Assembly: GCA_035294245.1 (NCBI GenBank)
Contig: DATGLG010000052.1
Location: 34,122-98,121, forward strand
Direction of reading: 5' to 3'
Length of the DNA stretch: 64,000 bases
Source: DATGLG01 sp035294245
Lineage (GTDB): Bacteria; Pseudomonadota; Alphaproteobacteria; JACZXZ01
Shown here: positions 51,492 to 60,766 of the stretch, piece by piece
How positions within the stretch are numbered: position 1 is the first letter of the stretch
How the letters are laid out: each line of letters starts with the position of its first letter
Program-made: the position numbers and the translations under genes
Notes under the pieces: generated by a model
Told to the model about the DNA's origin: nothing
Databases searched by the model: none
Seen by the model: only the letters and a program-made list of their open reading frames with translations

Positions 51492-52470
51492 CTTCTGGCA
51501 TCGCGGCGATAGCCGAGCCGCAACGTTGCTGGCCCCTTTGGGGACGCTCTATGACACCGCGGCACGGTGCCGCGGCGCTCTGACAAGGCCGGCTCGCTTT
51601 TCGCGGCCGGTGATCTGCGTCGGGAACCTCACTGCCGGGGGCGCAGGAAAGACGCCGACGGTCCTTGCGCTCGCCGCCTGGTGCCAAGCTCGGAGATGCC
51701 GAGCGCATCTCCTCAGCCGCGGTTATGGCGGGCGCGAAGCCGGTCCGCTCCGCGTGGACCCGACGCGGCACGGCTTCCGCGAGGTGGGGGACGAGGCGCT
51801 GCTGCTGGCCGCGCGAGCGCCGTCCTGGATTGCTCGCGACCGCCGCGCAGGCGCCAGCGCGGCCATTGCCGACGGCGCGGAGCTGGTAATCATGGATGAC
51901 GGATTGCAGAACCCGAGCGTCGCCAAGGACCTCGCTTTCCTCGTCGTCGATGGCGGCTACGGCTTCGGCAATGGGCGGCTCATCCCTGCGGGGCCCCTGC
52001 GCGAGCCCATTGAGCGCGCCCTCGCCCGCGTTGCCGCGGTCATCCTCGTCGGCGATGACGAGGTCGGGATCGGCGGCCGCCTCGCGGCGCGGGTCCCCGT
52101 GCTGCGCGCGCGGCTTGTCCCCGACGCCTCGTCGCGGCAACTCGCGGGGAGGCGCGTCGTCGCGTTTGCCGGTATCGGCCGCCCCGAGAAATTCTTCACC
52201 ACACTCCGAGCGCTTGGCTGCAGCCTCGCGAATTCTTATTCCTTCCCCGATCATCATCCCTATACGCCCGACGACGTAATGCGCCTGGTCGAGGAGGCTC
52301 AGGCCCACGATGCGTTGCCGGTGACGACCGAGAAGGATCTGGTCCGCATCCCCGCGGAGGCGCGCCCGATGGTAACGGCGGTCCGCGTGAACCTCGAATG
52401 GGATCGGGAGGACGCCCTCGACGGCTTGCTTCGGCCGCTCCTCGACGGCAAAACCTCGGTCCATGCCTAG
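51478..52470 (+). CDS. lpxK: Tetraacyldisaccharide 4'-kinase
   Basis: Phosphorylates lipid A precursor at the 4' position; 330 residues. The P-loop is GNLTAGGAGKTPTVLAL (50-66), followed by HLLSRGYGG, the catalytic MDDGLQNPSVAKDLAFLVVD and the C-terminal VTTEKDLVRIPAEARPM. The start is TTG at 51478 inside the end of waaA, because the usual MRAPDFW opening lies exactly there. Its stop overlaps the next gene by eight bases. Confidence 0.95.
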   Translation: MRAPDFWHRGDSRAATLLAPLGTLYDTAARCRGALTRPARFSRPVICVGNLTAGGAGKTPTVLALAAWCQARRCRAHLLSRGYGGREAGPLRVDPTRHGFREVGDEALLLAARAPSWIARDRRAGASAAIADGAELVIMDDGLQNPSVAKDLAFLVVDGGYGFGNGRLIPAGPLREPIERALARVAAVILVGDDEVGIGGRLAARVPVLRARLVPDASSRQLAGRRVVAFAGIGRPEKFFTTLRALGCSLANSYSFPDHHPYTPDDVMRLVEEAQAHDALPVTTEKDLVRIPAEARPMVTAVRVNLEWDREDALDGLLRPLLDGKTSVHA

Positions 52471-53356
52471 ACTCGCGGAAATTCCACCGCTTCTGCTGCG
52501 CACACTGGAGGCCGTCGGCGTGGCCGCCCTGCTCGGGCTCTTGCGCCTCCTCCCGCTCGACCGATCGGCCGGGCTCAGCGCCTTTCTATGCCGCCATCTC
52601 GGCCCGCGCCTTGGGATTTCGCGCCGCGCTCTCGCCAATCTCCACCGCGCCTTCCCCGAAAAGCCGGAGGCGGAGATCCAGCGCATTCTGCGCGCCATGT
52701 GGGATCACCATGGCCGCGTCTTCGCTGAATATGCCCATCTCGACTCGTTTCGGCTCTATACGCCGGAAAGCCGCGTGGAGGTCGTCAATCCCGAATACGT
52801 CGATCGCCTGCGCGAAGACGGAAAGCCGGGCATCTTCTTCTCGGGCCATATCGGCAATTGGGAGCTCGCGAGCATGGGCGTGCTGCATCGCGGGCTACCC
52901 ATCAGCCTCATCTATCGGGCGCCCAACAACCCCTTCGTCCATCGCCTGCTGCGGGCGGTGCGCGGCGTCGCCGCCATCGAGCTCCTGCCCAAGGGCGCCA
53001 AAGGCGGCAAGCGCGCCATTGAGATCATGCGCGAAGGCGGCCATCTCGGCATGCTGGTCGATCAGAAGATGAATGACGGCATTCCCGTGCCGTTCTTCGG
53101 CCGGGAAGCGATGACCGCGCCCGCTCTGGCCCGGCTCGCCCTGAAATTCGACTGTCCGGTCGTGCCGACCCGGGTTGAGCGCCTCCACGGCAGCCGCTTC
53201 CGTCTCACCTTCTATCCGCCGCTCGAGCTCGAGCGCAGCGGCAATACCCAGCGCGACGTGGCGCACCTGATGGCGCGGGCCAACAAGATACTGGAGGATT
53301 GGATCCGCGAGCGGCCGGAGCAGTGGCTCTGGCTGCACCGCCGCTGGCCGGATTAG
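52463..53356 (+). CDS. Lipid A biosynthesis acyltransferase, LpxL/HtrB-like
   Basis: A 297-residue late acyltransferase. The catalytic H-x4-E is in FSGHIGNWELA (His 129, Glu 134). YRAPNNPFVHRLLRAVRG and HLGMLVDQKMNDGIPVPFFG are other family blocks. An N-terminal hydrophobic stretch (about 11-31) anchors it. It closes the msbA-DUF374-waaA-lpxK run. Whether it adds laurate or a very long chain cannot be told. Its last four bases overlap the convergent aminotransferase gene. Confidence 0.93.
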   Translation: MPRLAEIPPLLLRTLEAVGVAALLGLLRLLPLDRSAGLSAFLCRHLGPRLGISRRALANLHRAFPEKPEAEIQRILRAMWDHHGRVFAEYAHLDSFRLYTPESRVEVVNPEYVDRLREDGKPGIFFSGHIGNWELASMGVLHRGLPISLIYRAPNNPFVHRLLRAVRGVAAIELLPKGAKGGKRAIEIMREGGHLGMLVDQKMNDGIPVPFFGREAMTAPALARLALKFDCPVVPTRVERLHGSRFRLTFYPPLELERSGNTQRDVAHLMARANKILEDWIRERPEQWLWLHRRWPD

Positions 53357-54540
53357 CGGCGGAGGCCTTTGCCGGCGCCGTTACGCCGGAGATGCCGGCG
53401 CAATCGGGCGAGGGCCTCGGTCAGCACCGCGTCCTCCTTGCAGAACGCGAAGCGCACGAAATGCCGCGGCCCATCCTCCTGGTAGAAGGCGCTCACCGGA
53501 ATGGCGGTGACCCCGGCCTCGGTGGTGATGTGGCGGCAGAATTCGATGTCGCCCCCCTCGAAGCCCAAGGGCCGGAAATCGGCGGTGATGAAATAGGTGC
53601 CCTGGCACGCCAGCACGTCGAAGCCGATCTCGCGAAGCCCCGCGGCGAAGAAATCGCGCTTGCGCTCGAGCTCGCCGGCGAGGCCGCGGAAATAATCGTC
53701 GCCCTTGCCGAGGCCATAGGCGACGGCGCGCTGCAGATTGGGCGGCGTCGTGAAGGTGACGAATTGATGCGACTTCGCCACGGGTTGGAGCAAGGCCGGC
53801 GGCGCCGTCACATAGCCGACCTTCCAGCCGGTCAGCGCGAAGGTCTTTCCCGCCGAGCCAATGCGCAGGCAGCGCTCGCGCATGCCCGGCAAGGTCATGA
53901 GCGGAATGTGCTTTTGCCCGTCGAAGACGAGGTGCTCATAGACCTCGTCGCAGACGGCGTAGGCGTCGTACCGCTCGAGCAGCTCGGCGATGATGGCGAG
54001 CTCCGCGCGGCTGAAGAGCTTCGCCGCCGGGTTCATCGGCGAGTTCAAGAGGATGAGCTTGGTCTTCTCGGAAAAGGCTGCCGCCAACTCCTCGCGCGAC
54101 AGCTCCCATCGCGGCGGTGCGAGGCGCACGAGGCGCGGGACGCCGCCGGCGCGTCGGACGATCGGCAGATAGCTGTCATAGAGCGGCTCGAACAGCACCA
54201 CCTCGTCGCCCGGCTCGATGAGCCCGAATAGGCAGTTCGCCAGCACTTCGGTTGCACCCGAGGCGACCATCACCTCGCGCTCCCAATCGACGCCGAGGCC
54301 GTAGAAGCGCTTCGCATGCTGGGCGACGGCCTGGCGCAGCTCGGGCACGCCAAGCATGGGCGGGTACTGGTTGGGTCGGTCCTCGAGAAATTCCGCGGCC
54401 TTGGCCCGCACATCGGCGGGCCCGTTGCCATCCGGGAATCCCTGACCGAGATTGATCGTGCGGTGCTGAATGGCGAGGCGGGACATCACCTCGAACACCG
54501 ATGTGCCGTAACCGGCGAGGATGCTGTTGGCTGGCTTCAT
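53353..54540 (-). CDS. Class I/II pyridoxal-phosphate aminotransferase
   Basis: A 395-residue fold-type I aminotransferase. The PLP lysine is K232 in GSAGKTFALTGWKVGY. NSPMNPAAK and CDEVYEHLVFDG supply the cofactor Asn 170 and Asp 198. The opening INLGQGFPDGNGP and the overall pattern are like the kynurenine/glutamine transaminase and methionine aminotransferase (YbdL) group. The exact substrate is unknown. Its start at 54540 is a clear ATG (MKPANSILAGYGTSVFEVM). Confidence 0.9.
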   Translation of the reverse strand: MKPANSILAGYGTSVFEVMSRLAIQHRTINLGQGFPDGNGPADVRAKAAEFLEDRPNQYPPMLGVPELRQAVAQHAKRFYGLGVDWEREVMVASGATEVLANCLFGLIEPGDEVVLFEPLYDSYLPIVRRAGGVPRLVRLAPPRWELSREELAAAFSEKTKLILLNSPMNPAAKLFSRAELAIIAELLERYDAYAVCDEVYEHLVFDGQKHIPLMTLPGMRERCLRIGSAGKTFALTGWKVGYVTAPPALLQPVAKSHQFVTFTTPPNLQRAVAYGLGKGDDYFRGLAGELERKRDFFAAGLREIGFDVLACQGTYFITADFRPLGFEGGDIEFCRHITTEAGVTAIPVSAFYQEDGPRHFVRFAFCKEDAVLTEALARLRRHLRRNGAGKGLRR

Positions 54541-54672
54541 GCGGCGCCGCCCCGAGAAAAGAGAGCCCGGCGATGTAGCACGAACCCCGCTCGAGCGAAA
54601 GCCGCGCCAAGATGCCGCGGCAGATCAACCCATGAGCCGCAGCGGCCGCGCGCGACAGCCGTCGCATGTGGT

Positions 54673-56184
54673 CTATAGGAGCCGGCCCTGGCGGTTCTTG
54701 TCGCGCCCCTTCTCGCCGCGATTGCGATGCGGCTTCGACGCCGGTCCGGCCGCCGGCGCTCCCTCTACGACGGCGCCGACGGACCCGTCACGGAACTCGA
54801 TGGCGACGGGCATGCCCGCCGAGGTCTCGGCGGCCGTCGCCACCACGTCGCCGTCGCGATCGTGGATGACGGCGTAGCCGCGCGCGAGCACGCGATGATA
54901 GGAGAGGCTGTCGAGATGCCGGCCGACCGCATCGAGCTTCTCCGCCTGGCGCATGAGGAATCGCCAGGCTGCCGGTTGCAGGCGCTCGGCGCAACGCGCG
55001 GCATCGCGGCCGTGGCGCGCGATCTCGGCGAGCAGCGGCTCCTTCCGCAGCCGCGCCGCCGAAGCGATGAGTTCGTGCGTCTTCACGTCGATAAGGTGGC
55101 GCAGGCATTTGCGCAAATCGGGCAGGCCGCGCAGACGCTCCTCCCGCCGCGCGATGAGATTGCTCGCTGCATTCGCCAGGCGCTCGGACCAATCGTCGAG
55201 CCGCTGGCCCGCCTGCTCGAGAAGCCGTACGGGATCGGGAAGCCCGCGGGCGAGGCCGTCGATGCGCGTCCGCCGCTCGTCCAGCATGCGCTGCCAGGCC
55301 TGCAGCAGGCGCCGACCGTCCTCCATGAGCTGGGCCAGGAGCTCGGCCCGCACCGGCACGGCCATCTCGGCCGCCGCCGTCGGCGTCGGTGCGCGCCGGT
55401 CGGCGGCGAAATCGATGAGCGTCGTGTCGGTCTCATGCCCGACGGCGGCGATCAGCGGGATCTCGCTCGCCGCCGCGGCGCGCACCACGATCTCCTCATT
55501 GAAGGCCCAGAGATCCTCGAGGCTGCCGCCGCCGCGCGCCACGATGAGGAGATCGGGGCGGGGAATGGCACCGCTGGGTGCCAAGCGGTTGAACCCGCGG
55601 ATGGCCGCGGCAACCTGCTCCGCCGCACCCGTGCCCTGCACCGCCACGGGCCAGATGATCACACGGCGCGGAAAGCGGTCGTCGAGGCGGTGGAGGATGT
55701 CGCGAATGACGGCTCCCGTCGGCGAGGTGACGACGCCGATCACGCTCGGCAGATAGGGCAGCTTCCGCTTGCGCGCCGCGTCGAAAAGGCCTTCGGCGGC
55801 GAGCCTTCGCCTGCGCTCATCGAGAAGCTTGAGGAGCGCCCCTTCGCCCGCCAGCTCCATGCTGTCGATGACGAGCTGATACTTGGAGCGTCCGGGATAG
55901 GTGGTGATGCGGCCGCTGCAAATCACCTCCATGCCGTCCTCGGGCCTGAGCGCCAGGCGGGCGGCCGTGCCGCGCCAGCACACCGCATCGAGCACGGCAT
56001 CCGCATCCTTGAGCGCCAGATAGAGATGGCCGGAGCTGTGCCGCTTGAAGCCGGAGATCTCGCCCCGCACGCGAACATGGTCGAACCGCTCCTCGAGCGT
56101 GCGCTTAAGCAGCAGCGAGATCTCGCTCACCGAGAATTCGGGGAGGTTGGGCAAAGGCGGCGCGGTCGGCGAATTTTCGGCCAT
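54673..56184 (-). CDS. xseA: Exodeoxyribonuclease VII large subunit
   Basis: The catalytic subunit of ExoVII, 503 residues. The N-terminal OB fold begins PEFSVSEISLLLKRTLEERF, with RVRGEISGFKRHSSGHLYLA. The nuclease domain has ARGGGSLEDLWAFNEE and VGHETDTTLIDFAADRRAPT, followed by a long coiled coil. I use ATG 56184 (MAENSPTAPP); ATG 56199 would add five residues. The Arg/Lys-rich tail is ordinary. The small subunit xseB is not here. It is divergent from purD, as usual in alphaproteobacteria. Confidence 0.95.
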   Translation of the reverse strand: MAENSPTAPPLPNLPEFSVSEISLLLKRTLEERFDHVRVRGEISGFKRHSSGHLYLALKDADAVLDAVCWRGTAARLALRPEDGMEVICSGRITTYPGRSKYQLVIDSMELAGEGALLKLLDERRRRLAAEGLFDAARKRKLPYLPSVIGVVTSPTGAVIRDILHRLDDRFPRRVIIWPVAVQGTGAAEQVAAAIRGFNRLAPSGAIPRPDLLIVARGGGSLEDLWAFNEEIVVRAAAASEIPLIAAVGHETDTTLIDFAADRRAPTPTAAAEMAVPVRAELLAQLMEDGRRLLQAWQRMLDERRTRIDGLARGLPDPVRLLEQAGQRLDDWSERLANAASNLIARREERLRGLPDLRKCLRHLIDVKTHELIASAARLRKEPLLAEIARHGRDAARCAERLQPAAWRFLMRQAEKLDAVGRHLDSLSYHRVLARGYAVIHDRDGDVVATAAETSAGMPVAIEFRDGSVGAVVEGAPAAGPASKPHRNRGEKGRDKNRQGRLL

Positions 56185-56276
56185 GGCAACCGGGATCATG
56201 TTACAAGACGCGCCGAGCGCGAACCAAGTCTATAACCATCGACTCCGCTCGGAATCGAACGGCCTCGGACGGACGC

Positions 56277-57548
56277 ATGCGCATACTCGTGGTGGGATCG
56301 GGGGGGCGCGAGCATGCCCTGGTTTGGGCGATCGCGGCATCACCCCTCGCCGATCGGATCTATTGCGCGCCGGGCAATGCGGGCATCGCGGAGATGGCGA
56401 CCTGCGTACCTATCGGCAGCGAGGATATCGACGCCCTGGTGCGCTTCGCTCGGGACGAGAGCATCGATTTCGTCGTTGTGGGACCCGAAGCCCCTCTCGT
56501 CGCTGGCCTTGCCGACCGACTCGAAGCGGCCGGCATCAAAACCTTTGGACCCAGCCGGAAAGCGGCGGCCCTCGAAGGCTCGAAGGGGTTCACCAAGGAT
56601 CTCTGCGCCAGATACGGGATTCCGACGGCCGCCTATCGCCGCTTCGCGGATGCCGCCGCCGCCAAGGCCTATATACGCGAGCGCGGCGCGCCCATCGTGG
56701 TCAAGGCCGACGGGCTCGCGGCAGGCAAGGGCGTCGTGGTCGCGCGCACGCTCGCCGAAGCCGAGGCGGCGGTGGACGAGGCGCTCGTGGCACATCGCTT
56801 CGGCGCCGCCGGGTCCGAAGTCGTGATCGAGGATTTCCTTGAAGGCGAGGAGGCAAGCATTCTCGCCCTCGTCGATGGCGAGAATTTCCTCACCCTTCCT
56901 TCCGCCCAGGACCACAAGCCCGCCTTCGACGGCGATCGCGGCCCCAATACCGGCGGCATGGGCGCCTATTCCCCGGCACCCGTCGTCACCCCGGCGCTCG
57001 AAGCGGCGATCAAGGAGACGATCCTCGCCCCGACCATTGCGGCAATGGCAGCGGAGGGTCGCCCCTTCAAGGGCGTCCTCTATGCCGGGCTGATGATCAC
57101 CGCGGCGGGGCCACAGCTCATCGAATTCAATGTCCGCTTCGGCGATCCCGAATGCCAGGCCCTCCTCGTTCGCCTCAAATCGGACCTGCTGCCGGCCCTC
57201 ATGGCGGCGCGGGACGGCCAGCTCAAATTCTTCGACCTGCGCTGGCATGACGAGCCCTCCCTCTGCGTGGTGATGGCGAGCCGAGGCTATCCGGGCGCTT
57301 ATCGCAAAGGCAGCGAGATCCGCAATCTTGCCGCCGCCGCAAATGTCGAAGGGGTCACCATCTTCCATGCCGGCACGGCGCAAGAGGACGGCCGGATCGT
57401 GGCCACGGGGGGGCGAGTGCTCAACGTCACGGCTCGAGGCAAGACCCTGGCCGAGGCCCAAGGGCGCGCCTATCGCGCCGTCGATCTCATCGACTGGCCC
57501 GAAGGGTTCTGCCGCCGCGATATCGGCTGGCGCGCCCTCCAGCGGTAA
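56277..57548 (+). CDS. purD: Phosphoribosylamine--glycine ligase
   Basis: The second step of purine synthesis, an ATP-grasp ligase of 423 residues that consumes glycine. It opens MRILVVGSGGREHALVWAIA, has VVVGPEAPLVAGLAD, PIVVKADGLAAGKGVVVA, QDHKPAFDGDRGPNTGGMGA and EFNVRFGDPECQALL. The length is normal. ATG 56277 is used. The intergenic gap to xseA holds a TATAAC at 56231-56236 without a matching -35, so the promoter remains unclear. Confidence 0.97.
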   Translation: MRILVVGSGGREHALVWAIAASPLADRIYCAPGNAGIAEMATCVPIGSEDIDALVRFARDESIDFVVVGPEAPLVAGLADRLEAAGIKTFGPSRKAAALEGSKGFTKDLCARYGIPTAAYRRFADAAAAKAYIRERGAPIVVKADGLAAGKGVVVARTLAEAEAAVDEALVAHRFGAAGSEVVIEDFLEGEEASILALVDGENFLTLPSAQDHKPAFDGDRGPNTGGMGAYSPAPVVTPALEAAIKETILAPTIAAMAAEGRPFKGVLYAGLMITAAGPQLIEFNVRFGDPECQALLVRLKSDLLPALMAARDGQLKFFDLRWHDEPSLCVVMASRGYPGAYRKGSEIRNLAAAANVEGVTIFHAGTAQEDGRIVATGGRVLNVTARGKTLAEAQGRAYRAVDLIDWPEGFCRRDIGWRALQR

Positions 57549-57643
57549 GCACCCGGCGGCAGAAAGGTTTGACCTTTGCGGCAGTGCGGCATAGCTTTTG
57601 CCCGGGCGGCCCCCCGATGCCGTCTGGAAGGAAGACCACAGGC

Positions 57644-58702
57644 ATGAACGGCATCCCGGCCCATAAACCCGCTGGTGCGGCGGCGCTCGCCTTCCCCTAC
57701 CCGGACGTGCCGGCGCCGGGATGCACAATCGAGGTGGCGCCCGGCATCCGCTGGCTGCGCATGCCCCTGCCCTTCGCCCTCGACCATATCAACCTGTGGC
57801 TGCTCGCGGATGGCGAGGGCTGGACCATCGTCGATACCGGCTTCGGCCGCGGCGAGGAGACGCGGCGCCTCTGGGATCAGGTCTTCGCCGCCACGCTCGG
57901 CGGGCGGCCGGTCACGCGGGTCATCGTCACCCATTTCCATCCGGACCATATGGGCCTCGCGGGCTGGCTCTGCGAGCGCTTCGGGGTTGAGCTGTGGACG
58001 CCCCAGGCGGAGTGGCTGACCGCCCATCTCGTGCGCCAGGGCTGGTCGGGGGGCGATGTGGAGAAGCGCGTCCAGCATTACCGCCGCAACGGGCTGCCTG
58101 TTGAGCAGCTCGACGCCTTCCGGCAGCGGGGCAATACCTATGCCGGGAGCGTCTCGCCTGTCCCCGTCACCTTCCACCGCATCATGGAGGGGGACGAGAT
58201 CATGATCGACGGCCGGCCCTGGCGGGTCATCATCGGCCAGGGCCATGCCCCGGAGCATGCCTGCCTCTACAGCCGCGAGCTCGACGTGCTGATCTCGGGC
58301 GACCAGGTGCTGCCGAAGATCACCACCAATGTCAGCGTCTGGCCGGACCAGCCCGAGAGCAACCCCTTGAAGCTCTATCTCGATTCCCTCGCCCATTTCC
58401 GCCCGCTGCCGGCTTCGGCCCTGGTGCTGCCGTCCCACGGCCTGCCTTTCCACGGGCTCCATGCCCGGCTCGAGCAGCTCGCCCATCACCATGACGAGCG
58501 CCTGGCGCGCACCCTCGAGGCCTGCGCCGCGCCGCGCACGGGAGCCGAGATCATCCCGGTGCTGTTCCGCCGCCAGCTCGACCTCCACCAGCTCTCCTTC
58601 GCCATCGGCGAGGCGCTTGCCCATCTCCATTACCTCGTCGGCCGGGGCGAGCTCCACCGCGAGACGGGGAGCGACGGCGTGCACCGCTTCGTGCGGACCT
58701 AG
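57644..58702 (+). CDS. Metallo-beta-lactamase-fold hydrolase
   Basis: A 352-residue MBL-fold protein. The metal motif is THFHPDHMG (H-x-H-x-D-H, residues 97-102). The later metal ligands are in GQGHAPEHACLYS and ISGDQVLP, with a final His in PSHGLPFHG. A C-terminal helical domain follows, as in LACTB2/glyoxalase-II-like hydrolases that often carry a winged-helix part. The substrate is unknown. ATG 57644 is chosen near GGAAGGAAG; ATG 57617 is possible. Confidence 0.88.
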   Translation: MNGIPAHKPAGAAALAFPYPDVPAPGCTIEVAPGIRWLRMPLPFALDHINLWLLADGEGWTIVDTGFGRGEETRRLWDQVFAATLGGRPVTRVIVTHFHPDHMGLAGWLCERFGVELWTPQAEWLTAHLVRQGWSGGDVEKRVQHYRRNGLPVEQLDAFRQRGNTYAGSVSPVPVTFHRIMEGDEIMIDGRPWRVIIGQGHAPEHACLYSRELDVLISGDQVLPKITTNVSVWPDQPESNPLKLYLDSLAHFRPLPASALVLPSHGLPFHGLHARLEQLAHHHDERLARTLEACAAPRTGAEIIPVLFRRQLDLHQLSFAIGEALAHLHYLVGRGELHRETGSDGVHRFVRT

Positions 58703-58848
58703 CCGGCGCAGCTTTAGCTCAAATTATCCCGATAAATTGCGGCTTCCCGCCGCTGCGGCGGCGCTGCGATTAACTTTTTTTCAATCGTCATCGGGCCATT
58801 CTACGCGCGAGCGGCTTCCCATGGCGCGGCGAGGAAGGAGAGAGCGCG

Positions 58849-59097
58849 ATGACAATGGCACTCTGGCGGACCAAGAAGTCCCAGGACGTGGTGGCGGGCT
58901 CGGCCTATCGCCACACCCACGAGGATTTCGTCGAGACGGCGCAGGTGCTGGCGATCTGCCAGGATCAGCTTGGCATTCCCCATGTGCGCTACATGGTGAG
59001 CTATGCGCGGCGCGACCGGAAGGTGCTCGAGGACGGGCCTCGCATCCTCTCGCTCGCCGCCTTCACCAACCGCTTCCGCGAGCCGGCGACCGCCTAG
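58849..59097 (+). CDS. Small conserved hypothetical protein, 82 residues
   Basis: A short hydrophilic protein (TAQVLAICQDQLGIPHVRYM, then VLEDGPRILSLAAFTNRFRE). It has no signal or membrane segment. A very strong ribosome site (AAGGAGAG) precedes the ATG and codon use matches the neighbours, so it is likely real. I do not recognise a family. A GC-rich stem CCGCCG-CTG-CGGCGG at 58747-58761, with seven T starting 13 bases later, lies upstream. Confidence 0.65.
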   Translation: MTMALWRTKKSQDVVAGSAYRHTHEDFVETAQVLAICQDQLGIPHVRYMVSYARRDRKVLEDGPRILSLAAFTNRFREPATA

Positions 59098-59234
59098 TAT
59101 CCGGGCCTTCGCCGGCGGGCCGCCCCGGACACCCAACCTTCTCCCTGTGCCGCCACCCCTCGATTTTGACTTAAATCCCAGAGACTTGTCTCTCGGCCGC
59201 CACTGCGCCAAGCTGGCCGGCGGAGGGATTGCCT

Positions 59235-59426
59235 ATGGCCGAGCTCATCAATCTGCGCCGGGCGCGCAAGGCGAAGGCGCGCGTGGCTGCCGCCCAGGCG
59301 GCCACCGAGAACCGCGCCCGCTTCGGCCGGCCTCTGGCCGAGAAGCGCCGCGATGCGCGCGAGGCGGAGCGGGCGCAGCGCACCCTTGACGGCGCCAAGC
59401 TCGAATCCAATAAGCCGAACGACTGA
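59235..59426 (+). CDS. DUF4169 family protein
   Basis: A 63-residue, highly basic helical protein beginning MAELINLRRARKAKARVAAA, which is the DUF4169 pattern found in alphaproteobacteria. The C-terminus is REAERAQRTLDGAKLESNKP. Function is unknown. GGAGGGA lies just upstream of ATG 59235. It is downstream of another small gene on the same strand. A palindromic repeat follows 55 bases after its stop. Confidence 0.8.
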   Translation: MAELINLRRARKAKARVAAAQAATENRARFGRPLAEKRRDAREAERAQRTLDGAKLESNKPND

Positions 59427-59481
59427 GCCCGATGGGCCTTGCGAGGGCGAATTGCGTTTGGATTGAATTGCGATATAGATC

Positions 59482-59540
59482 GTCATTCCCGCGAAAGCGG
59501 GAATCCAGCATTACTGGGCCCCCGCCTTCGCGGGGGTGAC
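59482..59540. repeat. Dispersed palindromic repeat, copy 1 (two hairpins)
   Basis: The element is bounded by GTCA and TGAC. It contains a perfect hairpin ATTCCCGCGAAAGCGGGAAT (8-bp stem, GAAA loop), the tail CCAG, then a second hairpin CCCCCGC-CTTC-GCGGGGG. It lies between the convergent DUF4169 and gnd genes, where it may end transcription from both sides or protect 3' ends. It is a REP-like element. Confidence 0.85.
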
Positions 59541-59565
59541 GGCCAAGCGCTTCGACCTAAGTGCA

Positions 59566-60588
59566 TTACGCTTTACGGGACGGCTTCTCGACGTGCCCGC
59601 CGAACTCGTAGCGCATCGCCGAGAGCAGCTTGTCCGCGAAATCCGCCTGCCCGCGCGAGCTGAAGCGCTCATAGAGGGCCGCCGAGAGCACGTGGGCCGG
59701 AACGCCTTCATCGATGGCGGCCTTGATGGTCCACCGCCCCTCGCCGGAATCCGAGACCCGGCCGCCGAACTTCGCGAGCTGCGGGTCCTGGATCAGCGCC
59801 GCCGCCGAGAGGTCGAGGAGCCAGGAGGCGATCACGCTGCCCCGGCGCCACACCTCGGCGATGTCGGGGAGGTTGAGATCGTATCGGTAATGCTCGGGAT
59901 CGCGCAGGGGCGTCGTCTCCGCGTCGACCGCGCCGGCGTCCTTGCCGATATTGGCCGCCTTGAGCACGGCCATCCCCTCGGCATAGGCCGCCATCACGCC
60001 GTATTCGATGCCGTTATGCACCATCTTGACGAAATGGCCGGCGCCGTTCGGCCCGCAATGAAGATAGCCTTGCTCGGCCGTGCCGCCCGCTTTTTCGCGG
60101 CCCGGCGTGCGCGGAATGTCGCCGCGTCCCGGGGCCAGGGCGGCGAAGATCGGATCGAGGCGCTGCACCACCTCGGCCTCGCCGCCGATCATCATGCAAT
60201 AGCCGCGCTCGAGGCCCCAGACGCCGCCGCTGGTGCCCACATCGACATAGTGGATGCCCTTCGGCGCCAGCTCCTTGGCGCGGCGGATATCGTCGATGTA
60301 GTAGGAGTTGCCGCCGTCGATCACGATATCTCCGCGCTCGAGATGGGGCAGGAGATCGGCGATGGTCTTGTCGACGACACCCGCCGGCACCATCAGCCAG
60401 ACCGCGCGCGGCCTGCTCAGGCTCTTGGCGAACTCGGCCAGCGAGGCGGCGCCGACCGCCTTCTCCTTCGTGAGCTCCGCCACCGCCTTCGCCGACATAT
60501 CGAAGACGACGCATTGATGATTGCCCCGCAAGAGGCGGCGCACCATATTGGCGCCCATCCGGCCGAGGCCGATCATTCCGAGTTGCAC
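59566..60588 (-). CDS. gnd: 6-phosphogluconate dehydrogenase, short (decarboxylating, GndA/YqeC-like)
   Basis: A 340-residue oxidoreductase of the pentose phosphate pathway. The Rossmann motif is GLGRMGANM, followed by VIDGGNSYYIDD, DVGTSGGVWGLERGYCMMIG and KMVHNGIEYGVMAAYAEG with the catalytic Lys. It lacks the long C-terminal part of the 470-residue enzyme and so belongs to the short bacterial group that often prefers NAD+. The start is GTG 60588, with AGGAGGG upstream. Confidence 0.93.
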   Translation of the reverse strand: MQLGMIGLGRMGANMVRRLLRGNHQCVVFDMSAKAVAELTKEKAVGAASLAEFAKSLSRPRAVWLMVPAGVVDKTIADLLPHLERGDIVIDGGNSYYIDDIRRAKELAPKGIHYVDVGTSGGVWGLERGYCMMIGGEAEVVQRLDPIFAALAPGRGDIPRTPGREKAGGTAEQGYLHCGPNGAGHFVKMVHNGIEYGVMAAYAEGMAVLKAANIGKDAGAVDAETTPLRDPEHYRYDLNLPDIAEVWRRGSVIASWLLDLSAAALIQDPQLAKFGGRVSDSGEGRWTIKAAIDEGVPAHVLSAALYERFSSRGQADFADKLLSAMRYEFGGHVEKPSRKA

Positions 60589-60766
60589 GCCAGCCCTCCT
60601 TCGCTATCCGCATTGCCCGCCTTCGGCCGCGGGTGCACAACAACTTGGCTCGGCATCGGTTCCCGCGCGCAGCGGAAAGCCGGGGCCCCGGCGCCGCAAC
60701 CGCTTTCCCGCGGCTGGGGCGAGGCTATATTCTTAGCCGGATTCCGCCGCACCTTAAAATCTCGCC

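Noticed and set aside
58747..58781. GC stem followed by seven T as a terminator
   Set aside because: The T-run begins 13 bases after the stem, too far for a canonical intrinsic terminator.
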